Origin: PALSA-911 sp043742865
GTDB lineage: Bacteria > Pseudomonadota > Alphaproteobacteria > Acetobacterales > Acetobacteraceae
Direction of reading: 5' to 3'
DNA: 20,147 nt
NCBI GenBank assembly: GCA_043742865.1
Contig: JAYTXR010000061.1
Coordinates: 1-20,147, forward strand
The notes beneath the pieces are model-generated. The model made no database searches. It had not been told where the DNA came from and worked only from the letters and a program-made list of their open reading frames with translations. Shown in pieces: positions 1 through 7,142 of the stretch. Each line of letters starts with the position of its first letter. Within the stretch, counting starts at the first letter, position 1. The translations under genes were made by a program, and so were the position numbers.

Positions 1-84
1 TCGCTACCGCCATACTGAGCTCCCAACGCCGCGAATCGGCCGCAACGCTAGGGAATCAAGCCCGGCGCACTTTGGGAACCCCCA

Positions 85-129
85 TGACGTCAGGAATTAA
101 GACGGGTGGTATAAGGTCGGTTGGAATTA
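85..129 (-). repeat. 15-bp periodic array at the xseA 3' end
   Basis: Read on the minus strand, three consecutive 15-nt units (115-129, 100-114, 85-99) share the pattern TAATTCCAACCG. The xseA stop codon TAA is the first triplet of the first unit. In another frame the units would encode IPTDL, IPPVL and IPDVM. A similar array encoding IPTLQ units lies at 9309-9360. The remaining bases 1-84 show no gene or recognisable site. The repeat is imperfect, with about 10 of 15 positions matching between units, so the array call is moderate. Confidence 0.5.
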
Positions 130-1656
130 CAACAGCAGACTGCCCTGGCGGACCGGCCTGGCGCCGTCCGCGCGGGCACCGAGCTCGCCGTCGGCGAAGC
201 GCAGGCGCAGCTTCGCTCCGGGCGCGATGGCGGCAGCACTGGTCAGCGAGTGGCCGGCCGGGTCGGTCACCAGCGCGTAGCCGCGCGCCAGCACCGCCAT
301 CGGCGAGACGGTTTCCAGCCGGGCGGCCGAGCCGTGCAGCCGGGCGCCGGCTTCCCGCAGTGATGCGCGCAGCGGCGCGTCGGTCAGCCGGGCCAGGATG
401 CGGGTGCCGCGCTGCCTGGTTTCGGCCAGCGCGTGGCGCAGTCCGCCGGTCAACCGCGTCGCCGCCAGCCCAAGGGCGGCGCCGCGGACGGCGACCAGAT
501 TGGGCAAGGCGAGACGCAGTCGCAGGCACCGGTCGTCCAGTCCGCGCCGCGCGCTGGCGATCAGCGCGGGCAGGTCCGGCAGGCGACGCTCCGCCGCTTG
601 CAGCCCGGCACGGCGGACAGCCAGCAGGTTGGGCAGCGCCAGGCGCAGCCGCTCGGCCCGGTCATCCAGCCGCTGGCGGGCGGTGCCCAGCAAAGCGGGC
701 AAATCCGGCAGCCCGCGCTCGGCGCGCGACAGGCCGAGCCGGCATTCACCCAGCAGCCGGTTCAGCCCCCCGGTCAGCCGGGCGGTCTTCTGCAGCAGGT
801 CGGCCAGCAGGTCGGCGCGGGCCGGAATTGCCATCTCCGCCGCCGCGGTCGGGGTCGGGGCACGGCAATCGGAGACGAAATCGATCAGCGTAATGTCGGT
901 CTCGTGACCGACGGCGGAGATGAGCGGGATGCGGCAGGCACTGGCGGCGCGCAGCACGATCTCCTCGTTGAACGCCATCAAATCTTCCAGGCTGCCGCCA
1001 CCGCGGGCGATGATCAGCACATCCGGGCGAGGGATCGCCCCTCCGGGTGCAATCGCGTCAAATCCGGCGATTGCGGCGGCGATTTTTTGCGCCGCCCCTT
1101 CGCCCTGCACAGGGACCGGCCAGAGCAGGATGGTGCGCGGAAACCGCCGGGCGATGGTGGTCCGGATGTCCTGGATCACCGCGCCGCGCTCGGACGTCAC
1201 CACCCCGATCACCACCGGCAGCATCGGCAGCACGCGTTTTCGGTCGGCGTCGAACAGGCCCTCGGCGGCCAATCGTGATTTCAGCAGCTCGATCCGCGCC
1301 AGCAGCGCCCCGGCGCCGGCATATTCCATGCGCTCGACGATCAGCTGATACGACGACCGCTCGCCATAGGACGAGATTTTGCCGGTGGCGATCACCTCGA
1401 CCCCGTTCTCCGGCTCCATGCCCAGCCGGGCGACCGAGTATTTCCATATCACCCCAGCGAGTTTTCCGCCCTCGTCCTTCAGCGCGAAATAGATGTGGCC
1501 GGACGGGAAGCGCTTCACCTCGGTCAGCTCGCCGCGCACCCGCACACGGCCGAAATTCTCCTCCAGCGCGCGTTTCACCGCGCCGGATATTTCCGAGACG
1601 GTGTATTCGGGCAGGTTCGTTATCGGTGGGATGCCAACAGCCCGGGTGTCGTTCAT
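127..1656 (-). CDS. xseA: Exodeoxyribonuclease VII large subunit
   Basis: This is the large subunit of exonuclease VII, which with XseB degrades single-stranded DNA to oligonucleotides in repair and recombination. The 509-residue product has an N-terminal OB-fold region (about residues 15-110, with the family's SGHIYFALKDE motif near 52-62). The catalytic core carries VVTSERGAVIQDI (about 152-164), ARGGGSLEDL (about 217-226) and SAVGHETD (about 247-254). A long Arg/Leu/Ala-rich helical region (about 280-440) should form the family's coiled coil, followed by the conserved tail VLARGYALVTD (about 455-465). The product is longer than the roughly 456 residues of the E. coli protein. Much of the excess is a 43-residue internal duplication. 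The ATG at 1656 sits 48 bp from the divergent purD start, and its ribosome-binding site is weak. XseB is not in the window. Confidence 0.97.
   Translation of the reverse strand: MNDTRAVGIPPITNLPEYTVSEISGAVKRALEENFGRVRVRGELTEVKRFPSGHIYFALKDEGGKLAGVIWKYSVARLGMEPENGVEVIATGKISSYGERSSYQLIVERMEYAGAGALLARIELLKSRLAAEGLFDADRKRVLPMLPVVIGVVTSERGAVIQDIRTTIARRFPRTILLWPVPVQGEGAAQKIAAAIAGFDAIAPGGAIPRPDVLIIARGGGSLEDLMAFNEEIVLRAASACRIPLISAVGHETDITLIDFVSDCRAPTPTAAAEMAIPARADLLADLLQKTARLTGGLNRLLGECRLGLSRAERGLPDLPALLGTARQRLDDRAERLRLALPNLLAVRRAGLQAAERRLPDLPALIASARRGLDDRCLRLRLALPNLVAVRGAALGLAATRLTGGLRHALAETRQRGTRILARLTDAPLRASLREAGARLHGSAARLETVSPMAVLARGYALVTDPAGHSLTSAAAIAPGAKLRLRFADGELGARADGARPVRQGSLLL
466..723 (-). 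repeat. Tandem 129-bp (43-aa) duplication inside xseA
   Basis: Residues 312-354 and 355-397 of XseA are two in-phase copies of a unit that begins AER(G/R)LPDLPAL and contains RLRLALPNL. In DNA these are 595-723 and 466-594. A shorter related motif, (A/T)RLTGGL, occurs both before (about residue 292) and after (about residue 400) the pair, suggesting an older repeat layer. The duplication lies in the predicted coiled-coil stalk and keeps the reading frame. Confidence 0.85.
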
Positions 1657-1704
1657 GCCGCCAGCTTATGCTAAGGCCGCCTCCAGGTGAACGGGGGCGG
1701 TGTC

Positions 1705-2976
1705 ATGCGGGTTCTGGTGATTGGTTCGGGCGGACGCGAGCACGCGCTGTGCTGGAAGCTCGCCGCCAGCCCGCTGCTTAAAAAACTGTGGTGCGCGCCG
1801 GGCAACCCCGGCATCGCCGCGGTGGCGGAGTGCGTGGATATCGCCATGTTGGATATTCCCGCTCTGGTCGCCTTCGCCCGGGACAACGCGGTCGATTTGG
1901 TATTTCCCGGCCCCGAGGCGCCGCTGGTCGCCGGCATCGCCGATGCGATGGCGCAAGCCGACATCGCCTGCTGCGGCCCGTCGCAGGCCGCCGCCCAGCT
2001 GGAAGGCAGCAAGACCTTCACCAAGCAATTATGCGACGCCGCCGGCATTCCAACCGCCCGCTGGGAACGCTTCGAGGACATCGAGGCGGCGAAGGAATTC
2101 GTCCGCCGCCGCGGCGCGCCGATCGTGGTGAAGGCGGACGGCCTGGCCGCCGGCAAGGGCGTCGTGGTAGCCGCCACCATCGACGAAGCGATCGCGGCGA
2201 TCGAGGCCATGATGCGCGACCGCGCGTTCGGCGAGGCCGGAGCGGCCATCGTCATCGAGGAATGCCTGATCGGCGAGGAAGTGTCGCTGTTCGCGCTCTG
2301 CGATGGCGAGGTGGCGCTGGCGTTCGGGTCGGCGCAGGACCACAAGCGCGTCGGCGACGGCGACACCGGCCCCAATACCGGCGGCATGGGGTCCTATTCG
2401 CCGGTGCCGGCGTTCACGCCGGATTTGGAACAGGCGGCGATGGACCGCATCCTGCGCCCGGCGCTGGCGGAGATGCGGCGCCAGGGCACGCCGTTCCGTG
2501 GCATTCTGTATGCCGGGCTGATGCTGACCGCGGACGGGCCGAAGCTGATCGAGTTCAACGTCCGCTTCGGCGATCCGGAATGCCAGGTGCTGTTGACCAA
2601 ACTCCGATCGGACCTGCTGCCGGCCCTGCTGGCGGCCTGCGACGGCGAATTGCGGCATTTCGACCTGCGCTGGCGGGAGGGTGCGGCGATCGGCGTGGTG
2701 CTGGCCGCTCAGGGCTATCCGGACGCCCCGCAGAGCGGCAGCGCCATCCATGGGCTGGACCGCGCCGCCGCGTTGCCAGATGTCCATATCTTCCATGCCG
2801 GGACGCGAGCGGATGCGGACGGCACGATCCGCGCCGCCGGCGGGCGGGTGCTGACGGTCTGCGCCACCGGTGCCGATCTGGCCGGCGCGCGCGCGTCGGC
2901 CTATCACGCGGTGCGGGAGATCGATTGGCCGCAAGGTTTCTATCGCCAGGATATCGGCTACCGCGCGCTGGGATGA
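1705..2976 (+). CDS. purD: Phosphoribosylamine-glycine ligase (GAR synthetase)
   Basis: This enzyme performs the second step of purine biosynthesis, joining glycine to 5-phosphoribosylamine with ATP in the cytoplasm. The 423-residue product begins with the typical MRVLVIGSGGREHAL. It has an ATP-grasp region with VVKADGLAAGKGV (about 141-153), the signature DTGPNTGGMG (about 220-229), and FNVRFGDPE in the metal-binding part. Length matches the family (about 430). I chose the ATG at 1705 because it gives the canonical N terminus and has a GGGGGCGG stretch about 5 nt upstream. An in-frame GTG at 1687 would add six unsupported residues. It diverges from xseA, so the 48-bp gap must hold both starts and probably overlapping promoters. 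It converges with usg downstream. Confidence 0.97.
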   Translation: MRVLVIGSGGREHALCWKLAASPLLKKLWCAPGNPGIAAVAECVDIAMLDIPALVAFARDNAVDLVFPGPEAPLVAGIADAMAQADIACCGPSQAAAQLEGSKTFTKQLCDAAGIPTARWERFEDIEAAKEFVRRRGAPIVVKADGLAAGKGVVVAATIDEAIAAIEAMMRDRAFGEAGAAIVIEECLIGEEVSLFALCDGEVALAFGSAQDHKRVGDGDTGPNTGGMGSYSPVPAFTPDLEQAAMDRILRPALAEMRRQGTPFRGILYAGLMLTADGPKLIEFNVRFGDPECQVLLTKLRSDLLPALLAACDGELRHFDLRWREGAAIGVVLAAQGYPDAPQSGSAIHGLDRAAALPDVHIFHAGTRADADGTIRAAGGRVLTVCATGADLAGARASAYHAVREIDWPQGFYRQDIGYRALG

Positions 2977-2994
2977 AGCCCGCTATCCTTCCAA

Positions 2995-3022
2995 CACCCG
3001 AGTGAAAGCACCCGAATGAAAG
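2995..3022 (+). repeat. 14-bp tandem duplication after purD
   Basis: Two adjacent units, CACCCGAGTGAAAG and CACCCGAATGAAAG, differ at one base, and a third unit starts (CACCC). They lie 18 bp past the purD stop in non-coding DNA. Confidence 0.7.
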
Positions 3023-3047
3023 CACCCCGGGGGAAGCGGCGCGGCAG

Positions 3048-3072
3048 CCGGTGCGCCTGTGCGGCGCACCGG
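3048..3072. terminator. GC-rich hairpin between convergent purD and usg
   Basis: A perfect 9-bp stem (CCGGTGCGC / GCGCACCGG) encloses a 7-nt loop. It lies between the convergent ends of purD and usg, where a bidirectional terminator would be expected. There is no T-run on either side, so intrinsic termination is uncertain. It may simply be part of the adjacent palindromic repeat. Confidence 0.35.
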
Positions 3073-3114
3073 TGTGGTGCGGAGGCGCTGCGCCTACCCA
3101 CCCGACGATGGAGG
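3071..3114 (+). repeat. Palindromic intergenic repeat, copy A
   Basis: The segment includes a perfect 6-1-6 palindrome AGGCGCTGCGCCT (3083-3095) followed by ACCCACCC-GACG-ATGGAG. A related copy at 15287-15329 has GCGCTTACCCACCCTACG followed by the same GATGGAG. Both are intergenic and in the same orientation in the window. This resembles the short REP-like palindromes common in alphaproteobacterial chromosomes, and it does not look like a gene. Confidence 0.55.
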
Positions 3115-3128
3115 GGAATCCCGCACCA

Positions 3129-3389
3129 TCAGTGCAGATGCAGGATGGCGGCCGGATGGTTCCATTTGCCCGGCTGGATCAGCTTGGCGGAGGCGACGCG
3201 GACCGAATAGAGCCGCCCGTCGAGCGAGGATTCCCAGAAATCGAGAAACTTGTGCAGCACCGGAAATTTCGGCGCGATGTCGAGATCTTGCCAGATATAG
3301 GTTTGCAATATCTCCGGATGATCCGGCAGGCGATACAGGATTTCGGCGGTGGTCAGGCGGTAGTCCTGCAACTGCTTGGCGAGGTTCAT
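3129..3389 (-). CDS. usg: Usg family small protein
   Basis: This is a small (86-residue) conserved alphaproteobacterial protein of the Usg family, named for its position near tryptophan genes in some species. Its biochemical role is not established. Recognisable family features are the start MNLAKQLQDYRLTTAEILYR, then LPDHPEILQTYIWQD, PKFPVLHKFLDFWE and a C-terminal VRVASAKLIQP block. It has no signal peptide or membrane segment. The ATG at 3389 is preceded by a GGAG about 10 nt upstream. An upstream in-frame extension is Arg-rich and unlike the family. It lies 168 bp downstream of hemA on the same strand and carries an inverted-repeat operator candidate in that gap, so it may have its own promoter. 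No trp genes are visible. Confidence 0.88.
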   Translation of the reverse strand: MNLAKQLQDYRLTTAEILYRLPDHPEILQTYIWQDLDIAPKFPVLHKFLDFWESSLDGRLYSVRVASAKLIQPGKWNHPAAILHLH

Positions 3390-3478
3390 CTGCTTGCGTC
3401 TCCGTCTGGGGCTCCCTCGGCGGTTGAAACGTGCCTCCTCCCGATACGTTCCGGCTTCTGATGACCGGTTGATGCCGA

Positions 3479-3496
3479 ATGTCATTAGCATGACAT
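3479..3496. promoter_or_regulatory. 18-bp inverted repeat upstream of usg, operator candidate
   Basis: ATGTCAT-TAGC-ATGACAT is a perfect 7-4-7 inverted repeat located 90 bp upstream of the usg start, between hemA and usg. It is AT-rich against a GC-rich background and too weak to be a good terminator stem. A dimeric regulator site is therefore more likely than an RNA hairpin. No regulator can be named. Confidence 0.4.
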
Positions 3497-3557
3497 GCCC
3501 ACAGGGGGGTTACGCAAGCATAAACAGCCGATGCCCCAAAGGGTTGGAAGCCCGCGA

Positions 3558-4769
3558 TCAGGCCGCCCGGCGCAGGCTCAGCTCCGACCAGATCGCGGAT
3601 AGCGAGGACACCAGATGGGCGATATCGTCGTCGCTATGCAGCGGCGAAGGGGTGATGCGCAGCCGCTCCGTGCCGCGCGGCACGGTCGGGTAATTGATCG
3701 GCTGCACATAAATGCCGTACTGGCCCAGCAGCCGGTCGGTGATCTGCTTGCAGCGCACGGCGTCGCCCACCGTCACCGGGACGATGTGACTGGGGTTGTC
3801 GTGATGCGGCAATCCGTGCGCATCCAGCGATCGGCGCAGGCTCGCCACCCGTTCCTGCTGACGCTCGCGCTCCACGCTGCTGATCTTCAGATGCCGAACC
3901 GCCGCCAGCGCCCCGGCCGCGACCGCGGGCGGCAGGGCGGTGGTGAAGATAAAGCCGGAGGCGAAACTGCGCACGAAGTCGCACAAAGCCGCCGAGCCGG
4001 CGATATAGCCGCCGACCACGCCGAACGCCTTCGCCAGCGTGCCCTCGATCACGGTCAGCCGGTGCGCCAGGCCCTCGCGCTCGGTGATGCCGCCGCCGCG
4101 GGCGCCGTACAGGCCGACCGCATGCACTTCGTCGATATAGGTCATCGCGCCATAGGCATCCGCGACATCGCAAAGCTCGGCGATCGGGGCGATGTCGCCG
4201 TCCATCGAATAGACCGATTCGAACGCCACCAGCTTCGGCCGGCCGCGGTCCAGCGCCGCCAGCTGGCGCTCCAGATCGGCCGGGTCGTTATGGGCGAAGA
4301 TGCGCTTCTCGGCCCGGCTGTGGCGCACGCCCTCGATCATGGAGGCATGGTTGAACGCGTCCGACAGCACCACGCAGCCGGGCATCCGCGCCGCCAGCGT
4401 GCCCAGGGTGGCCCAGTTGGACATGTAGCCGGAATTGAACAGCAGGGCTGCTTCGGTGCCGTGCAGATCGGCCAGCTCGCGCTCCAGCAGCACGTGGTAA
4501 TGGTTGGTGCCGGCGATGTTGCGGGTGCCGCCGGCGCCGGCGCCGCACAGATCCAGCGCCGCGTGCATCGCCGCGATCACGCCGGGATGCTGGCCCATCC
4601 CCAGATAATCGTTGGAACACCAGACCGTCACCGTTTCCTGGCCGCGTTCGCCATAATGCGTGGCGCGCGGAAATTCGCCGGCGCGCCGGGCCAGATCGGC
4701 GAACACCCGGTAATTGCCCTCGCGGCGGAGGCCGTCGAGGCTATTACGGAAAAATGCTTCGTATTCCAT
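3558..4769 (-). CDS. hemA: 5-aminolevulinate synthase
   Basis: This PLP-dependent enzyme condenses glycine with succinyl-CoA to give 5-aminolevulinate, the first step of the C4 tetrapyrrole pathway. The 403-residue product matches the family in length. It begins MEYEAFFRNSLDGLRREG and carries VWCSNDYLGMGQHP, GAGAGGTRNIAGTNHYH, FNSGYMSNWATLGTL, SDAFNHASMIEG and FESVYSMDGD. YIDEVHAVGLYG follows, then the PLP-binding lysine in EGTLAKAFGVVGGYIAG (Lys about 247). The ATG at 4769 has GAAGG 5-10 nt upstream. A TTG four codons earlier is less likely. It is followed by usg and preceded by holC with a 196-bp gap in which I see no gene. Presence of this gene rather than glutamyl-tRNA reductase supports an alphaproteobacterial origin. 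Confidence 0.97.
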   Translation of the reverse strand: MEYEAFFRNSLDGLRREGNYRVFADLARRAGEFPRATHYGERGQETVTVWCSNDYLGMGQHPGVIAAMHAALDLCGAGAGGTRNIAGTNHYHVLLERELADLHGTEAALLFNSGYMSNWATLGTLAARMPGCVVLSDAFNHASMIEGVRHSRAEKRIFAHNDPADLERQLAALDRGRPKLVAFESVYSMDGDIAPIAELCDVADAYGAMTYIDEVHAVGLYGARGGGITEREGLAHRLTVIEGTLAKAFGVVGGYIAGSAALCDFVRSFASGFIFTTALPPAVAAGALAAVRHLKISSVERERQQERVASLRRSLDAHGLPHHDNPSHIVPVTVGDAVRCKQITDRLLGQYGIYVQPINYPTVPRGTERLRITPSPLHSDDDIAHLVSSLSAIWSELSLRRAA

Positions 4770-4965
4770 CTCTACCTTCAAGCGACCCGCTACGCTGTCC
4801 TGCCTGGGAGTGCGCCTTCGTAACCGGTCTGCGGACGCACGTCATGTGGCGGCAGACTCCATCAGATGATCCCATGCTTCATCGCTGCAAGCCTGCTGAA
4901 CCGACCTCATGCCTCCCTTGCGCACTCCACGAGCGCTGCGACCGAGATTGGCCCAACGGCGGCGA

Positions 4966-5412
4966 TCAGGCCTTCTTTTCCCAGCCCCGCGCACCCTGCT
5001 GCCAGTAGGCAAGCGTATGTCCGGCGGCTTTCGCCGCCGACCATCGCTGCCGGGCGGCCTGCACCGCCGCTTCGTCGTTGCCGTCGAACAGGTCGAACAC
5101 CCGCTCGAATTCGCCCAGGCGCGCGGTCTGCGCACCGTCGATCACGAACAGGAAACTCGCTCCATTCGCCGGCTCGTCCACCGTGGTCAGCCAAACCGGC
5201 TGCAAATCCGGATCGCCGTCCGCCAAGGTGCCATGCGGCAGCCAATCCGGATCCGTGCACGCCCACAACGCCGCATCCAGCCCGGCCACCCGCTCCGCCC
5301 CGGCGCACAGGACCAGCGCCCGCTTGCCGGCCGCCAGGGTCCGGCCCAACAATTGCGGCAAAGCCCGCTCTGCCCCGGTGCGCGTCAGATGGTAGAACCC
5401 GATCGCGGTCAA
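4966..5412 (-). CDS. holC: DNA polymerase III chi subunit
   Basis: The chi subunit links the clamp loader to SSB on the lagging strand. The 148-residue product starts with the family pattern (initiator)-TAIGFYHLTRT. It continues with ALPQLLGRTLAAGKRALVL, the DALWACTDPDWLPHGT block (about 47-62), PVWLTT, and a C-terminal FDGNDEAAVQAARQRW and YWQQGARGWEKKA typical of alphaproteobacterial HolC. No ATG or GTG fits the family start, and the TTG at 5412 does. That TTG sits exactly at the edge of a palindromic repeat element, and no clear ribosome-binding site is visible. The gene follows pepA at 92 bp, a common order in alphaproteobacteria. The element may have altered its translation initiation region. 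Confidence 0.88.
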   Translation of the reverse strand: MTAIGFYHLTRTGAERALPQLLGRTLAAGKRALVLCAGAERVAGLDAALWACTDPDWLPHGTLADGDPDLQPVWLTTVDEPANGASFLFVIDGAQTARLGEFERVFDLFDGNDEAAVQAARQRWSAAKAAGHTLAYWQQGARGWEKKA

Positions 5413-5429
5413 GGGGTTTCCGAGAAAAG

Positions 5430-5487
5430 GGGTTTCCAAAGGGCGAGCCCTTTGGCGTGGGTCCAGGGGGCAGCGCCCCCTGGCCTT
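5430..5487. repeat. Double-hairpin intergenic element, copy 1
   Basis: The element starts GGGTTTCC and contains two hairpins. CCAAAGGG-CGAG-CCCTTTGG is at 5436-5455 and CCAGGGGGC-AGC-GCCCCCTGG at 5463-5483. It ends GGCCTT. A near-identical arrangement occurs at 12217-12270. The segment AAGGGGTTTCC is itself duplicated at 5411-5421 and 5427-5437, extending the element to the holC start codon. It fills most of the pepA-holC gap, so it could attenuate or process the transcript between them. Confidence 0.8.
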
Positions 5488-5504
5488 ACTCGTTCCCTCA
5501 CGCC

Positions 5505-7013
5505 TCAACCCTCGTAATGCTCGGCAACAAGTCGGTCCAGCAGGCGCACGCCATAGGCGGTGGCGCCCTTGGGGGTAGTGGGTTGGTCTTTGCTGCTCCA
5601 GGCCATTCCGGCGATATCCAGGTGCGCCCAGGGTTTGGCGTTGACGAAGCGTTGGATGAACTGCGCGGCGGAGATCGAGCCGCCTTGCCTGACGCCGACA
5701 TTCTTCATGTCGGCGATATCGGATTTGATGTGCTGGTCGTAGGCGTCGCCCATCGGCATCCGCCATAATTTCTCCCCGGTATGCTCGCCGGCCGCGGTCA
5801 GGCGTTCGCAAAGCGCGTCGTTATTGCTGAACAGGCCGCCGTATTCATGGCCCAGGCTGACGATGATGCCACCGGTCAGCGTGGCCAGATCGATCATGAA
5901 TTCCGGATCGAATTTCTGCTGGCAGTACCAAAGCACGTCGGCCAGCACCAGGCGGCCTTCGGCGTCGGTGTTGATGATTTCGATGGTCTGGCCGGAATAG
6001 CTGGTGACCACATCGCCGGGGCGCTGCGCGCTGCCGGATGGCATGTTCTCCACCAGCCCGACCAGCCCGACCACGTCCACCTTGGCGCGCCTTCCGGCCA
6101 GCGCCGCCATCAGGCCGATCACCGCGCCGGCGCCGGCCATGTCCCATTTCATGTCCTCCATGCCACCGGCCGGCTTGATGCTGATGCCGCCGGTGTCGAA
6201 GGTCACGCCCTTGCCGACGAAGGCCAGCTTTTTATGCTTGCCCTTTTTGCCGGCCGGCGCGCCGTTCCAGTGCATGACCACCATGCGCGGCTCGTTGACG
6301 CTGCCCTGGGAAACGCCGAGCAGCGCGCCGAACCCGAGTTTCTGCATCTCCTTCGGGCCGAGCACCTCGACTTTCAGCCCCAACGAGGTCAGTTTTTTGC
6401 AGCGATCGGCCATTTCCGCCGGGTTCAGCACGTTCGGCGGCTCGCTGACCAGGTCGCGCGACAGAAACACCCCCTCGGCCACCGCGCGCAGCGGCGCGTA
6501 GGCGGTCCGGGCTTTGGCGGCGTCGTCGGTCAGCACGGTCAGCCTGGCGAGTTTCGGCTTGTCTTCCGGCTTTTCCTTGGTCCGGTAGCGGTCGAAGCGA
6601 TAGGCGCGCAGCGTCGCACCCATCGCCACGGAGGCAGCCTGTTCGCCGGTCAGGCCGCCGAGGCCGATCGCGGCGGTGGCCTCCGCCGCCAACAGCGCGG
6701 CGATGCTGCCGCCGGCTTCCTCCAGCGCATGACCCGATAGCGCATGACCCGATGGGGCATGACCTTCCGGGGCGGCGCGCTGGCCGATCCCATACAGGAC
6801 GATGCGCGACAATCCGGCGCCGGGCCCGGGGATCGTCACGCTCTTGCCTTTGCCGCCGTGGAATGCGGCCGCCGCGATGGCGCGCGCCACCGCCCCGCCG
6901 GTGGCTTGGTCCGCCTGCTGCCACAGCCCGGCTGGCACCTCGTCCTCGCCCACCAGCAGGACCAGCGCCCCGGATTTCGGCAAGGCGGGTTTGGCGAAGG
7001 CGATGTCGAGCAT
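5505..7013 (-). CDS. pepA: Leucyl aminopeptidase (M17 family)
   Basis: This is a cytosolic two-metal exopeptidase that removes N-terminal residues from peptides and may also have a DNA-binding role in the PepA family. The 502-residue product has an N-terminal macro-like domain (about 1-160) and an M17 catalytic domain. The catalytic part shows FVGKGVTFDTGGISIKP with metal-binding Lys268 and Asp273, Asp291 in DMAGAG, and the signature NTDAEGRL (348-355) containing Asp350, Glu352 and catalytic Arg354. All expected residues are present. The ATG at 7013 has GGAG about 9 nt upstream. Residues about 82-97 hold three GHA-containing pentapeptides from a 15-bp DNA repeat in a linker. It is the first gene of the pepA-holC pair and diverges from the methyltransferase gene. 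Confidence 0.97.
   Translation of the reverse strand: MLDIAFAKPALPKSGALVLLVGEDEVPAGLWQQADQATGGAVARAIAAAAFHGGKGKSVTIPGPGAGLSRIVLYGIGQRAAPEGHAPSGHALSGHALEEAGGSIAALLAAEATAAIGLGGLTGEQAASVAMGATLRAYRFDRYRTKEKPEDKPKLARLTVLTDDAAKARTAYAPLRAVAEGVFLSRDLVSEPPNVLNPAEMADRCKKLTSLGLKVEVLGPKEMQKLGFGALLGVSQGSVNEPRMVVMHWNGAPAGKKGKHKKLAFVGKGVTFDTGGISIKPAGGMEDMKWDMAGAGAVIGLMAALAGRRAKVDVVGLVGLVENMPSGSAQRPGDVVTSYSGQTIEIINTDAEGRLVLADVLWYCQQKFDPEFMIDLATLTGGIIVSLGHEYGGLFSNNDALCERLTAAGEHTGEKLWRMPMGDAYDQHIKSDIADMKNVGVRQGGSISAAQFIQRFVNAKPWAHLDIAGMAWSSKDQPTTPKGATAYGVRLLDRLVAEHYEG
6725..6769 (-). repeat. 15-bp x3 tandem repeat inside pepA
   Basis: On the plus strand the units are 6725-6739, 6740-6754 and 6755-6769, the first two differing at one base (GCGCATGACCCGATA / GCGCATGACCCGATG). 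They encode APEGHAPSGHALSGHALE in a linker of PepA. The unit length preserves frame. Confidence 0.8.
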
Positions 7014-7085
7014 GAAGGATAACTCCGAAACCGGGGGTGCGGGACGCAGTGTATGGGACCCAGGCGGGGTTGGCGAGATAGTCCA

Positions 7086-7114
7086 TTGACATCGCGGCGG
7101 GTTGCCCAGATGAT
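7086..7114 (+). promoter_or_regulatory. Candidate sigma-70 promoter of the O-methyltransferase gene
   Basis: A perfect -35 box TTGACA (7086-7091) is followed by a 17-bp spacer and GATGAT (7109-7114), which matches TATAAT at four of six positions. Transcription would start near 7121, leaving about 22 nt before the ATG at 7143. This fits the choice of that start and rules out the upstream in-frame codons at 7053 and 7110. Confidence 0.5.
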
Positions 7115-7142
7115 CGTAACGTTATGCTGGTGTCTTGACCCG

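Noticed and set aside
1687..1704. A GTG start for purD at 1687
   Set aside because: It adds six residues before the canonical MRVLVIGSGG start, and the better-placed ribosome-binding purines precede 1705.
4827..4857. Inverted repeat GTCTGC/GCAGAC upstream of hemA
   Set aside because: It is only 6 bp with a 19-nt gap, as expected by chance.
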